DNA of 64,000 nt from Tumebacillus sp. BK434 (GCF_004340785.1 NZ_SLXS01000002.1:372001-436000); one strand, 5' to 3'; shown: positions 17,467-26,585, counted from the first letter of the stretch. A program made the numbers and translations. The notes: generated from the letters alone by a model not told the origin.

Positions 17467-17909
17467 TGATGGCGAATGCACTGTTGTTCTTGCATGTGTC
17501 CGGCCTGTCGGTGTGGCTGGGGTCGGCGGTCTTGTTGATGATCTTGTTCGCGTATTTGAAAAAAGAGTCCCTGCAGGAAAGCAAGCTCTTGCTCTTCTGC
17601 ACGCGTTTGGTGAACCGTGTGACCAGCGTCGCCGCACTGGTCGTGCTGGCGAGCGGCGTCGGGCTGATCGAGCTGCTCGGTTACCGCGGGATGGAAAAGC
17701 CGTTCTGGCTGTCCTTTATGGAACAGGCCGGCGGCACGGTGATCCTGCTGTTCATCCTCGTCTTCACCTGGAAGAGCCGCCGCGCCGTCAAACAGCTGGC
17801 CGAAGCGGCCGGTCGCTCCAAAGTCGCCGGCTGGTATGCCGCCGCACTCAGCGTCTTCGCGCTCGCTGTGACCGGCGTGCTGTTTGTGGTCAGCGCGAAA
17901 TTGATCTGA
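17466..17909 (+). CDS. Four-TM CopD-like membrane protein
   Basis: Protein of 147 residues. ATG 17466 is chosen: AAAGGGGAG lies upstream and its A is shared with the TGA of the MMPL gene, so translation is coupled. About four hydrophobic helices span most of the length, with a His in the first (LFLHVSGLSVWLG), as in CopD/DUF2269-type proteins that may bind heme or copper. The link to the MMPL exporter is by operon position only. Exact function unknown. Confidence 0.6.
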   Translation: MMANALLFLHVSGLSVWLGSAVLLMILFAYLKKESLQESKLLLFCTRLVNRVTSVAALVVLASGVGLIELLGYRGMEKPFWLSFMEQAGGTVILLFILVFTWKSRRAVKQLAEAAGRSKVAGWYAAALSVFALAVTGVLFVVSAKLI

Positions 17910-17918
17910 TGCGCGCAG

Positions 17919-17953
17919 AACCTCCTTTCTATTGGAAAGGAGGTTTTTTTTTT
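17919..17953 (+). terminator. Strong intrinsic terminator
   Basis: An 11-bp perfect stem (AACCTCCTTTC/GAAAGGAGGTT) with a 5-nt loop, followed by a run of eight or more T. It ends the regulator-kinase-MMPL-CopD-like operon. Confidence 0.95.
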
Positions 17954-18065
17954 GTTGTTTGCAAACGGCAAAGTGGCGAGACGGCACGCTGAAAAAATAG
18001 TAAAACAATAACCCCCACAAATGTTCATTTTGCAACGAAACTAATAGGTTCGTAAAAGATTCTTA

Positions 18066-18094
18066 TTCACAACCTGTCTGAAATGAAATATCAT
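18066..18094 (+). promoter_or_regulatory. SigA promoter of the riboswitch-controlled surface protein
   Basis: TTCACA (5/6) at 18066-18071 and TATCAT (5/6) at 18089-18094 are separated by exactly 17 bp. The expected transcript start near 18101 is about 20 nt before the aptamer. Confidence 0.7.
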
Positions 18095-18118
18095 TGATAT
18101 GAGAGAGATAAACAAGTG

Positions 18119-18212
18119 AAAAGGGCAAATCATGGGAAACCATGAGACGCAAAGCCAAGGGCCTGAACTGCATGTGCGGAATATTCTGGAAGTGTAGATG
18201 GCAGCCGGTTAC
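18119..18212 (+). promoter_or_regulatory. Cyclic di-GMP-I (GEMM-I) riboswitch
   Basis: The leader holds the GEMM-I core in order: GGGCAAA, then stem CATGG with a GAAA tetraloop and CCATG, then GACGCAAAGCC, then GGGCCTGAACTGC opening a second helix that closes at GGCAGCCGG, and a terminal GGTTACC. The GAAA loop and the CCTGAA/GGCAG receptor region match the tertiary contact of this class. Downstream GGGGA (18216-18220) could pair with TTCCC before TCTTTT (18236-18246), a possible weak terminator platform. It controls the 1884-residue repeat protein 60 bp further on. Confidence 0.88.
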
Positions 18213-18271
18213 CACGGGGATTCATCGCAAGAAGGTTCCCTCTTTTCACAAAGAAAGGAAGGACGAAGAGC

Positions 18272-21200
18272 ATGGGGAAAAGGTACAGCCAAATCGCGCT
18301 GCTCGCCATGTTCCTGCTGGTATTTCAACTCCTGATGCCGGCAGTGCAGACACTGGCAGCCGCAGAATCTGGGAGCGTCACCACGCTCTCGGAAAGCACG
18401 ATGTTGCCGCCGAGCAACCTCGCCACTCAGTTCCTGACACCAAGCGATGTCAAATTGACCTGGAGCGCCGTCTTTGGCGCGACCGGTTACAACATCTATG
18501 GCATCTATGACGGGGAACTGCGATTCTTGGGCAAAGCGAACACGAACTCTTTTATCGCCAATGATATGCCCGAAGGATCGTACAGCTATGTCGTTTCGAC
18601 GCTGGGCCCGGATGGCGAATCGGGTCCGTGCGCACCGGTCACCGTCGAGATCTCCTACCCGGAGATGGCGGCGCCGGCGACGCTCAGCGCCAAAACGAGC
18701 AACATCAATGACATCGTCCTGACTTGGACCGCGGCACAGTACGCGAAGAACTACAACATCTATCAAGTATCCGAAGACGGCTCGCAGACGAAAGTGGCGA
18801 CCGTGACCGGAGCTACATGGACCAACGCCTCCGCTGCGGGCGGCAGCTACACCTACGCGGTGTCGGCCGTGCACGCGCTGTACGGCGAATCGGCGCTGTC
18901 GCAAACGGCGACCGTCGATGTCGGCGAAGTCAAACTGACCGCGCCGAAAAACGTGAAGTACACCGTCCTGAACGGCAATGATGTGCGTCTGCAATGGGAC
19001 GCTGCTCTGTACGCCACCGGGTACAAGGTCTATCAGGTGATCGACGGGCAGAAAGTGCTGAAGCAGACTGCGACCGGCACCACCGTCACGCTGACCAACC
19101 AGCCGGCGGGGGAGTACAGCTATGCGATCACCACCACTTCGACCCGCTTTGGCGAGTCGGAAGAGGCGGGCACCGTCTCCTTCATGCTGACCCACCCGAC
19201 GATGGCCGCGCCGAACAACTTCAAGTCGACGATCACGAACATCAATGACGTGACGCTGACCTGGGAAGCGGTGACGTACGCGACGAGCTACAAGCTCTAC
19301 CAAGTCATCGACGGTGACAAAGTCCTGAAAAGCACGCTGACCGGGACGAGCACTTCCTTCCTGAAGATGACTTCGGGCGACTATACGTACCAGCTGTACT
19401 CCTACAGCGACCGCTTCGGTGAGTCGCAGGTGGGCAGCCAGGTCAAATTCCAAGTCGACGCCCCGGACATGGCCGCGCCGGCGAACGTGACCGCGAAGAT
19501 CGTCAACGGCAATGACATCGTCCTGACATGGGATGCGGTTGCCAACAACACCAACTACAAGGTGTATCAGATCGTGAACGGTCAAAAGGTGCTGAAAAGC
19601 TCGCCGACCGCCGCGACCGTCACGTTTGCCAACTCGGCAGCGGGCGATTACACCTACGAAGTCTCCTCGTACTCGGCCCGCTTCGGCGAGTCGGCAACGG
19701 GCAGCCAAGTGGCGGTCAACCTCGTGCATCCGACGATGCAGCCACCGGCCGACTTGGTGCAGGCGGTCACCAGCGCCACGTCGTTCACCTTGAACTGGCA
19801 ACCGGCTGAGTTTGCGACCAGCTACAAAGTGTACCAGATCGTCAACGGTCAGAAGACGTTGAAGAGCACGGTCACGACGCCAAGCGTCTCCTACAGCAGT
19901 GTAGCGCCTGGCACGTATACCTATGAAGTTCGTTCCGTTTCTGCCCGCTTCGGGGAATCGGCGCAAGGCACCGTTTTGACCTTCACGATGAACGGTCAAG
20001 TGATGCCGACGCCGGGCAACCTGACCTACACGCTGGCAAATGGCAACGACATCACCTTGAAATGGAATGTAACGCAATATGCGACCAGCTACAAAATCTA
20101 TCAGGTCATCGACGGCCAGCGCGTGCTGAAAGGCACGACCAGCGCCACCTCTGCGACCTACAGCAACATGCCGGCCGGCGAGTACACGTATGTGGTGACC
20201 GGCATCTCGACGCTGCTCGGCGAATCGCCGGAGGGTGCGGAAGTCAGCTTCACTCTGGTGCATCCGACGATGGCCGCTCCGGAAAGTCTCACGCACACCG
20301 TGTCGAACGTCAATGACATCGTCTTGAAATGGAACGCGGTGCAATATGCAAACAGCTACAAGATCTATGAGATCGTCGACGGAGCAGCGGTGCTGCTGAA
20401 AACGGTCACCACGCTCACCAACACGTTTACCAACGTTTCGGCTGGCGAGCACACCTATGAAGTGCGCGCCGTCAGCACCCGTTTTGGCGAAGGCGAGCCG
20501 AGCAGCCGCCTGACCGTCCAAGTCGAGTTCCCGACGCTCCAAGCGCCGGCCGCTCCGACGTACAGCATCGCGAACGGCAACGACATCGTGCTGCGCTGGA
20601 CGGCAGCGCCATATGCGACCGCGTATAAAATCTACCGCGTCGTCAACGGTGCACAAGAGCTCCTGAAAACGCAGACCGGCGTCACCGGCACCTTGACCAA
20701 CATGCCGGCCGGGGACTACGAGCTTGTGATTCACACCTACAGCGACCGCTACGGCGAATCGGCGGCAGGCAGCATCGTCTCCTTGACGCTGACCCACCCG
20801 ACGATGCAAAAGCCGAACAACCTGACCAAGACGGTCGCCAACGGCAACGACATCACCTTGAAATGGGATGCGGCGCAATATGCGACAGCGTATAAGATCT
20901 ATCAGATCATCAACGGCGAAAAAGTCTTGCAAAGATCACAGGCCGGCGCGACGGTGACGTTCACCAACCTGCCGGCGGGCGAGTACCGCTATGTGGTGCA
21001 TTCCTACAGCGACCGCTTTGGCGAATCGCCGGAAGCGAGCGAGCTGACGTTTGAGCTCGTGCATCCGGTCATGCAGAAGCCGGGCACTTTGACGAACACA
21101 GTCGCCAACGGCAACGACATCACCTTGAAGTGGGAAGCGGCGCAATACGCGACCGCCTACAAGCTGTATCAGATCGTCGACGGTGAAAAAGTGCTCAAGA

Positions 21201-23926
21201 AGTCGCAGGCGGCGCTGAGCACCGTGTTCACGAACATGCCGGCGGGCGAGTACCGCTATGTGGTGCACGCGTACAGCGACCGCTTTGGCGAGTCGCCGGT
21301 CGGCAGCGAGCTGACTTTCAACCTCGTGCATCCGATCATGCAGAAGCCGGCGACGTTTACGAAAACGATCGTCAACGGCAATGATATCTCCCTTGCTTGG
21401 AGCGCTGCGCAATACGCGACCGCCTACAAGATCTATCAGGTCGTCAATGGCGAGAAAGTGCTCACGAAGACCCAGACCGGCACGAGCTTGTCGTTCGTGA
21501 ACATGCCGCAAGGGGAGTACACCTACGAGGTGCACTCATACAGCGACCGCTTTGGCGAATCGCCGATTGCGAACACGTTGACGTTCGACCTCGTCTGGCC
21601 GGTGGTACAGCCGCCGGTGCTGACGGCGACGATCGTCAACGCGAACAACCTGACGCTCTCCTGGCCGGCGGTGACGTGGGCCAACGAATACAGAGTGTAC
21701 AAAGTAAATGGCAACGCGAGAGAACAGGTTTATAAAGGGACGGCGACGAGCTTCCAGATCTACAACCTGAAGGAAGACACCTTCTCTTATGAAGTGACGG
21801 CGGTGAGCACGCGCTTTGGCGAATCGGCAGCTTCGAACCGCGAGACGGTCACGATCGTCTACCCGGTCATGCAGGCACCGACGGCCAGCGTGAAAGTGCT
21901 CAGCACCAACTCGGCGCGCCTGTCCTGGAACTTCATCACCTACGCGAACGGCTACAACGTGTATGAACTAATCGACGGCAAGCCGGTGCTGCTGGTGCAG
22001 AACCTGAACGCCCTGTCCTACACGCTGAACAATCTGTCGTACGCGAACCATACGTATCTTGTCACATCGTACTCCAACTCGTTCGGCGAGTCCGACCCGT
22101 CGAACAGCGTGATCGCGCAACTGATCCAAGATGACATCGCGCCAGTCACCACCGCAGCGGCACCGTCCGGGTGGATCAACGCAGGCACCGTGGTCACCTT
22201 GTCCGCAACGGACAACGACACCGGCGTCGCGAAAACGTTCTACGCCCTGAACGGCGGCGCCTTTGTGGAAGGCACGGTGGTCGCGGTGACAGAAGAAGGC
22301 ATCAACGAAGTCTCCTTCTACTCCGTCGACCGCGTCGGCAACATCGAAAAGACCAAGACGATCCAAGTCAAGATCGACAAAACTGCGCCGACCACCACCT
22401 CGGATGCCCCGACCGCCTGGTCGAAAGATGATGTAAAAGTCACCTTGGCAGCAACCGACGCGCAAAGCGGCGTGGCAACCACCTACTACTCCGTCAACGG
22501 TTCTGAGTTCGTAAAAGGTACGACCTTCACCGTGACGCAAGAAGGCGTCAACAAAGTCACCTTCTACACCGTCGACGCAGCAGGCAACAAAGAGCAAACC
22601 CAGTCGATCCAAGTCAAAATCGACAAAACCGCGCCGACCACTACTTCGGATGCCCCGACCGCTTGGTCGCAAGAGGATGTAAAAGTCACCTTGGCAGCAT
22701 CCGATGCACACAGTGGCGTCGCAACCACTTACTACTCCGTCAACGGTTCTGAGTTCGTAGAAGGTACGACCTTCACCGTGACTCAAGAAGGCGTCAACAA
22801 AGTCACCTTCTACACCGTTGACGCAGCAGGCAACAAAGAGCAAACCCAGTCGATCCAAGTCAAAATCGACAAAACTGCACCGACCACCACTTCGGATGCC
22901 CCGACCGCCTGGTCGCAAGAGGATGTAAAAGTCACCTTGGCAGCATCCGATGCACACAGTGGCGTCGCAACCACTTACTACTCCGTCAACGGTTCTGAGT
23001 TCGCAGAAGGTACGACCTTCACCGTGACGCAAGAAGGCGTCAACAAAGTCACCTTCTATACCGTCGACGCAGCAGGCAACAAAGAGCAAGCCCAGTCGAT
23101 CCAAATCAAGATCGACAAAACCGCGCCGACCACCACGTCCAACGCGCCGACCACCTGGTCGAAGGATGACGTAAAAGTCACCTTGACCGCAACCGACATC
23201 ACCAGCGGCGTGGCGAAAACGTTCTACTCCGTTAACGGTTCCGGCTACGTGGAAGGCAATGCTTTCACCGTGACCAAAGAAGGGATCAACAAAGTCACCT
23301 TCTACACGGTTGACGCAGCGGGCAACCAAGAGCAGGCGAAGATGGTGGAAGTCAAGATCGACAAGACCGCTCCGCTTCTCTCGTTCGACCTGAATCAGGA
23401 GTATGCGCTTGGCACAACCCTGCAACTCAAATACACCGCGACCGACAGCCTGTCCGGCATCGCCGTACAGAAACTGACCGTCGCCCTCCCCGGCCAAACA
23501 GGCAGCGTGCTGGTCGACCCGACCTCGCTGACCTTGAACAAGCCGGGCCGCTACACCGTCACCGTCACGGCGACCGACGCAGCAGGCCTGACCACGACGA
23601 TCCAAAAATCGTTTACGGTCTACCTCACAGCTACGATTGAAGTGACACCGGGCATCATCAAAGGCAACAACGGCGTGTTTACCGTCCGCGCTTCTCTGCC
23701 GAACGGCTACAGCACGCAAGGTTTTGACCTCGACACCGTGCGTCTGAACGGCGTCAACGCGCTGACCAGCAACAACGGCTACTACAACCAAGCGAAGAAC
23801 GGGCAGTTCAAATTCGAACGCAACGACTTCACTTGGCCGTCCAACTCCACCGTGGAGGTCGAACTCCGCGGCTACGTGAACGGCGAGCTGTTCGTCGGCA
23901 AAACGACCGTCAAAACACAAAAGTAA
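18272..23926 (+). CDS. Giant secreted FN3-repeat / OmpL47-type repeat surface protein
   Basis: Protein of 1884 residues. It has a Sec signal peptide (basic KRYSQ, hydrophobic core, cleavage near QTLAAAES). Then come about 14 fibronectin-III-like repeats of about 89 residues (about 45-1285), recognisable by NGNDIxLxW, YATxYKIYQ, AGEYxYxV and DRFGES. Five repeats of about 82 residues follow (about 1288-1695; DKTAPTTTSDAPTAWS, YYSVNG, YTVDAAGN), then an Ig-like and a final beta domain. It ends KTTVKTQK with no LPxTG, no membrane anchor and no S-layer homology domain, so retention on the cell is unexplained. Predicted adhesin or matrix protein under c-di-GMP control. Confidence 0.9.
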   Translation: MGKRYSQIALLAMFLLVFQLLMPAVQTLAAAESGSVTTLSESTMLPPSNLATQFLTPSDVKLTWSAVFGATGYNIYGIYDGELRFLGKANTNSFIANDMPEGSYSYVVSTLGPDGESGPCAPVTVEISYPEMAAPATLSAKTSNINDIVLTWTAAQYAKNYNIYQVSEDGSQTKVATVTGATWTNASAAGGSYTYAVSAVHALYGESALSQTATVDVGEVKLTAPKNVKYTVLNGNDVRLQWDAALYATGYKVYQVIDGQKVLKQTATGTTVTLTNQPAGEYSYAITTTSTRFGESEEAGTVSFMLTHPTMAAPNNFKSTITNINDVTLTWEAVTYATSYKLYQVIDGDKVLKSTLTGTSTSFLKMTSGDYTYQLYSYSDRFGESQVGSQVKFQVDAPDMAAPANVTAKIVNGNDIVLTWDAVANNTNYKVYQIVNGQKVLKSSPTAATVTFANSAAGDYTYEVSSYSARFGESATGSQVAVNLVHPTMQPPADLVQAVTSATSFTLNWQPAEFATSYKVYQIVNGQKTLKSTVTTPSVSYSSVAPGTYTYEVRSVSARFGESAQGTVLTFTMNGQVMPTPGNLTYTLANGNDITLKWNVTQYATSYKIYQVIDGQRVLKGTTSATSATYSNMPAGEYTYVVTGISTLLGESPEGAEVSFTLVHPTMAAPESLTHTVSNVNDIVLKWNAVQYANSYKIYEIVDGAAVLLKTVTTLTNTFTNVSAGEHTYEVRAVSTRFGEGEPSSRLTVQVEFPTLQAPAAPTYSIANGNDIVLRWTAAPYATAYKIYRVVNGAQELLKTQTGVTGTLTNMPAGDYELVIHTYSDRYGESAAGSIVSLTLTHPTMQKPNNLTKTVANGNDITLKWDAAQYATAYKIYQIINGEKVLQRSQAGATVTFTNLPAGEYRYVVHSYSDRFGESPEASELTFELVHPVMQKPGTLTNTVANGNDITLKWEAAQYATAYKLYQIVDGEKVLKKSQAALSTVFTNMPAGEYRYVVHAYSDRFGESPVGSELTFNLVHPIMQKPATFTKTIVNGNDISLAWSAAQYATAYKIYQVVNGEKVLTKTQTGTSLSFVNMPQGEYTYEVHSYSDRFGESPIANTLTFDLVWPVVQPPVLTATIVNANNLTLSWPAVTWANEYRVYKVNGNAREQVYKGTATSFQIYNLKEDTFSYEVTAVSTRFGESAASNRETVTIVYPVMQAPTASVKVLSTNSARLSWNFITYANGYNVYELIDGKPVLLVQNLNALSYTLNNLSYANHTYLVTSYSNSFGESDPSNSVIAQLIQDDIAPVTTAAAPSGWINAGTVVTLSATDNDTGVAKTFYALNGGAFVEGTVVAVTEEGINEVSFYSVDRVGNIEKTKTIQVKIDKTAPTTTSDAPTAWSKDDVKVTLAATDAQSGVATTYYSVNGSEFVKGTTFTVTQEGVNKVTFYTVDAAGNKEQTQSIQVKIDKTAPTTTSDAPTAWSQEDVKVTLAASDAHSGVATTYYSVNGSEFVEGTTFTVTQEGVNKVTFYTVDAAGNKEQTQSIQVKIDKTAPTTTSDAPTAWSQEDVKVTLAASDAHSGVATTYYSVNGSEFAEGTTFTVTQEGVNKVTFYTVDAAGNKEQAQSIQIKIDKTAPTTTSNAPTTWSKDDVKVTLTATDITSGVAKTFYSVNGSGYVEGNAFTVTKEGINKVTFYTVDAAGNQEQAKMVEVKIDKTAPLLSFDLNQEYALGTTLQLKYTATDSLSGIAVQKLTVALPGQTGSVLVDPTSLTLNKPGRYTVTVTATDAAGLTTTIQKSFTVYLTATIEVTPGIIKGNNGVFTVRASLPNGYSTQGFDLDTVRLNGVNALTSNNGYYNQAKNGQFKFERNDFTWPSNSTVEVELRGYVNGELFVGKTTVKTQK
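22379..23360 (+). repeat. Tandem 246-bp coding repeats
   Basis: Four in-frame copies, with units starting near 22379, 22625, 22871 and 23117, encode 82-residue OmpL47-like units. The middle copies are almost identical at DNA level, including silent positions. A more diverged copy precedes them from about 22133. High identity suggests recent duplication or gene conversion. Confidence 0.9.
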
Positions 23927-23935
23927 CTCCGCATC

Positions 23936-23975
23936 AAAAAAGAGGCGTTGCAGACCGCTGCAGCGCCTCTTTTCT
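23936..23975. terminator. Bidirectional terminator between converging genes
   Basis: A 13-bp stem (AGAGGCGTTGCAG with CTGCAGCGCCTCT, one G-T pair) is flanked by A5 on the left and T4 on the right. It serves the rightward surface-protein gene and the leftward methyltransferase gene. Confidence 0.9.
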
Positions 23976-23980
23976 GTCCT

Positions 23981-24700
23981 CTATTTCGTCGCAAACACGT
24001 ACGAAAAAAATCCCCAATCCTCCACGAACAGATTGATCAAGCGGTCAAAATTCCCGATCACCCGCACCGTCCGGTTGTCATGCGGCAACCGCCGGCGCAA
24101 CAGCCCTTCGCGCTTTCGAATCTGAAAATGCTGCGCGGTCATCAAGCCCTCCAACTCGGCCGGCGAATACTCCGTCTGATAACCAAACGGCCACGTGCCC
24201 ATCCACTGCTTCACTTTGCGGTCCAGCACCCCGAGCGACTTTTTGTTCGGCGTCATCATGATCACCTGCCCGCCGGGCTTCAGCACGCGGTACACTTCCC
24301 GCAGCGACTGTGTCGGGTCGTGAAAATGCTCGATCACCCCGAGGCACACGATCTTGTCAAAATGATCATCCGGATAGGGCATCGCCAAAATATCCCCGAT
24401 GTCGAACGAAAAGCGATTGCCCTCGATCTCCATCAGCTCCTCCGCCCGCTCCTTCGCGGAGACGGAGATGTCCAGCCCGTGCCCCTGAATCTCAAACAGC
24501 CGCAGCAAACTCAGCAGCACCAGCCCGTCCCCGCAGCCCGCTTCCAGCACGCGGTCGCCGTCTCGAAACAAGACCCCGTTCGAGATAAAATACCCGACCT
24601 TATCCATCGACCGCTCCAGCCGCGAGTGCAGGTAGCTGTAGCTGCCCGACTGCGCTGCACGATCCCACACCCGATTCCAATTCGCTTCCGGCGAGCTCAT
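23981..24700 (-). CDS. Class I SAM-dependent methyltransferase
   Basis: Protein of 239 residues with a Methyltransf_11-type core. Motif I is DRVLEAGCGDGLVLLSLL (near 66). The acidic residue after beta-2 is in HGLDISVS, and the motif near beta-4 is DKIVCLGVIEHFHDP, followed by EVYRVLKPGGQVIMMTPN. AGGAGG lies 7 bp before the ATG. The C-terminal region from about 185 is unlike the core and may set the substrate, which I cannot predict. It is transcribed away from the methyltransferase at 24855. Confidence 0.88.
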   Translation of the reverse strand: MSSPEANWNRVWDRAAQSGSYSYLHSRLERSMDKVGYFISNGVLFRDGDRVLEAGCGDGLVLLSLLRLFEIQGHGLDISVSAKERAEELMEIEGNRFSFDIGDILAMPYPDDHFDKIVCLGVIEHFHDPTQSLREVYRVLKPGGQVIMMTPNKKSLGVLDRKVKQWMGTWPFGYQTEYSPAELEGLMTAQHFQIRKREGLLRRRLPHDNRTVRVIGNFDRLINLFVEDWGFFSYVFATK

Positions 24701-24787
24701 CTTGAACGCCTCCTGTTCATTTAACTCGTTTACGAAAGGTGATGATAATTAATTTTCGGCGCACAGCTTGCTTCTTGTCAACCGAAT

Positions 24788-24816
24788 TTGTACCGGGGGG
24801 CGAATTCCTGTAGGAT
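24788..24816 (+). promoter_or_regulatory. Weak candidate promoter for the second methyltransferase
   Basis: TTGTAC and TAGGAT are 17 bp apart, 3/6 and 4/6 matches, about 40 bp before the GTG start. This is the best candidate in the 154-bp gap between the divergent methyltransferase genes. Confidence 0.3.
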
Positions 24817-24854
24817 AGGGAAGAGAGGATTCACTAGCAAAAGGTGGGAAACAC

Positions 24855-25466
24855 GTGCTCGAAGATACCGGGGAACGCATCATTCCTGAACTGATGAAAC
24901 CAACCAACGGCATGCTCCTCGAGCATCTGGCCCGTTATTATTTTGCAGCGCCCTACGTCCAAGGCACCGTGCTTGATTTCGCCACGGGCGCAGGCTACGG
25001 CGCGCACATGATCGCCAAGCTGTGCAAAAGCCGCATCGACTCCGTGCTCGGCGTCGACCTCGACCCGGCGGTCGTCGACTATGCGCGGCAGACTTACTAT
25101 CATCCGCTGGTCAAGTATGACGTCCAAGACGTGCTCGACCCTGACCTGCCGCAGAAGATCGGCCCGTTCGACACCATCCTGTCCTTCGAGACGATCGAGC
25201 ACATCGCAGACGAAGCGCAGTTCCTTACGAACTGCTACGATCTGCTCGCCCCCGGCGGCACCCTCGTGCTCTCCTCCCCGTTCGGCGCCGGCCGCGGCAA
25301 GCCGTGCCTGAGCCCTTGGCATGTGCACCAGTTTACGGAGGACGAGTTCCACGCGCTGTTCGGCGCCTTCCGCGAGGTGGAGTTCTACTACCAGCACGGC
25401 GTCCTGTTCGAACCCAAACGCGCAGGCGTCCGCTACCCGTTTGGGATTGCGGTGTGCAAAAAATAA
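24855..25466 (+). CDS. Class I SAM-dependent methyltransferase
   Basis: Protein of 203 residues starting GTG, with AAAGGTGGG upstream. Motif I is GTVLDFATGAGYGAHMI (near 36), the acidic loop is LGVDLDPAVVDYA, and the post-I region is DTILSFETIEHIADE followed by LLAPGGTLVLSSP. It opens with DTGERIIPE, often seen in methyltransferases near glycan or natural-product loci. It stands alone and ends at a bidirectional terminator. Substrate unknown. Confidence 0.88.
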   Translation: MLEDTGERIIPELMKPTNGMLLEHLARYYFAAPYVQGTVLDFATGAGYGAHMIAKLCKSRIDSVLGVDLDPAVVDYARQTYYHPLVKYDVQDVLDPDLPQKIGPFDTILSFETIEHIADEAQFLTNCYDLLAPGGTLVLSSPFGAGRGKPCLSPWHVHQFTEDEFHALFGAFREVEFYYQHGVLFEPKRAGVRYPFGIAVCKK

Positions 25467-25468
25467 AG

Positions 25469-25507
25469 GCTGTCTGCAGCGAATCTTCGCGCAGGCAGCC
25501 TTTTTTG
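25469..25507. terminator. Terminator, probably bidirectional
   Basis: A 10-bp stem (GGCTGTCTGC/GCAGGCAGCC, one G-T pair) with a 13-nt loop, then T6. An A-rich run on the left supplies a U tract for the leftward genes. Confidence 0.85.
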
Positions 25508-25519
25508 CTGTTTATTGGT

Positions 25520-25951
25520 TTAGTAGCCGTCGTAGGCATTTCCGGCACCAATCATACCGGCAGAACTGTGAGGGATCAATTCAATGCGGTGATCTTCGCC
25601 TTTTCGAGCGTTCGTGAACGTGTAGTTATACCAAACGCCGCTTTTGGGGTAGTTGGTATTGAAATTCTTCATCCCAACCGGTGTGTTGCCGAGAAATCCA
25701 TAGCGAACCAAAGTATAATCGATGTTCGCGTTGCCGAGGCTTGTGACATCTTGCCAGCCCGCGATCGTCACCACCTGCGCGCTGTTTGTTACTGTGAACC
25801 AGTTGGTCTTGATGGCATATGTATTCCCGCCAGTCCCCCAGGCGCCGGTAAACTCCCAATAAGCGACTGCCGGAGCGGCGGAAGCAATGCCCCCGCTCAA
25901 AAGAAAGCAGCCTGCTGCAGCGGCAATCGCAATGTACATTTTGTTCTTCAT
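25520..25951 (-). CDS. Small secreted protein of unknown function
   Basis: Protein of 143 residues with a clear Sec signal peptide (MKNKMYIAIAAAAG core, cleavage near ASAAP at 25). The mature part of about 117 residues is rich in aromatic, Gly, Asn and Thr residues (YWEFTGAWGTGG, TNWFTVTNSAQVV, GVWYNYTFTNA) with no Cys, suggesting a small beta-sandwich. GGGAGG precedes the ATG. It follows another secreted-protein gene by 18 bp, so the two form an operon. The gene is noticeably AT-richer than its surroundings. Family not recognised. Confidence 0.75.
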   Translation of the reverse strand: MKNKMYIAIAAAAGCFLLSGGIASAAPAVAYWEFTGAWGTGGNTYAIKTNWFTVTNSAQVVTIAGWQDVTSLGNANIDYTLVRYGFLGNTPVGMKNFNTNYPKSGVWYNYTFTNARKGEDHRIELIPHSSAGMIGAGNAYDGY

Positions 25952-25969
25952 AGTCTTGGCCTCCCGGGT

Positions 25970-26368
25970 TTATTTGTCCTCGATCAATACTTTCCACTGA
26001 TTGTTTTCTTTAAGAAGTGGAAGGGTTTGAGTCTCAGTGTTGTCTCCAAATTGGCCCGTGAGTGTGACCGTGATGTTTTCATCATTCACATAGTTGATTG
26101 AAAGAACCTCAAACTTCTTCACCGGATGTTTCTGGAGAAAACGTTGCAGCATTTCCTTTCTCTGCGTTTCGTCCGGGATTCGTTCGTCTTTGCTGTATTT
26201 CATGATTTCGTTGATATTACCGGAAGAAACAGCATTCAGGTAATGGGTGACAGCTTGCTTTGCTTCTATTTCAGCAGTTTGAGCGGCATCTGTTGGAGTC
26301 GATACGAATGCAAAACCAGCTAGCACTGCTGCGAGAGTAAATGAAACCACAGCCTTCGAGAGATTCAT
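25970..26368 (-). CDS. Secreted NTF2/DUF4878-like small protein
   Basis: Protein of 132 residues starting at ATG 26368, where GGAGGTG lies 7-8 bp upstream; an in-frame TTG at 26383 overlaps the ribosome site and is rejected. Signal peptide MNLSKAVVSFTLAAVLAG, cleavage near TDAAQ. The mature part has the layout of NTF2-like/DUF4878 proteins: an N-terminal helix with AVTHYLNAVSSGN, then alternating strands ending NNQWKVLIEDK. First gene of a two-gene secreted-protein operon. Function unknown. Confidence 0.7.
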   Translation of the reverse strand: MNLSKAVVSFTLAAVLAGFAFVSTPTDAAQTAEIEAKQAVTHYLNAVSSGNINEIMKYSKDERIPDETQRKEMLQRFLQKHPVKKFEVLSINYVNDENITVTLTGQFGDNTETQTLPLLKENNQWKVLIEDK

Positions 26369-26585
26369 TTCACACACCTCCAAAAAGGATAAAATGATAA
26401 ATATATCTTACGCATAAAATACCCCCAACTATTATACTAAGTCAACAAAAAATACAGATTATATAATTATTTATGAAAGTTATAAAGTTGAGGAAGTAGA
26501 TAAGATCTGGGTTCGGGAGTTTTTCCCTTTTCATCATCAAAATTTTTAGTTCGTCCAACTCCTTCTCCATTCCTAAAAAACCCTG

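Noticed and set aside
18209-20932. Long open frame on the minus strand opposite the FN3-repeat gene (907 residues), and a similar one at 21968-23920
   Set aside because: They mirror the repeats of the real gene in the opposite frame, with no RBS or signal logic. Long antisense frames are expected in GC-rich repetitive coding DNA.
22379-23360. Regular 246-bp repeats considered as a CRISPR array or satellite
   Set aside because: The unit is far too long, there are no unique spacers, and the repeats are in frame within a coding sequence.
23860-23926. Cell-wall anchor on the giant surface protein
   Set aside because: The C-terminus lacks LPxTG, a hydrophobic segment and SLH-type sequence, so sortase anchoring is not supported.
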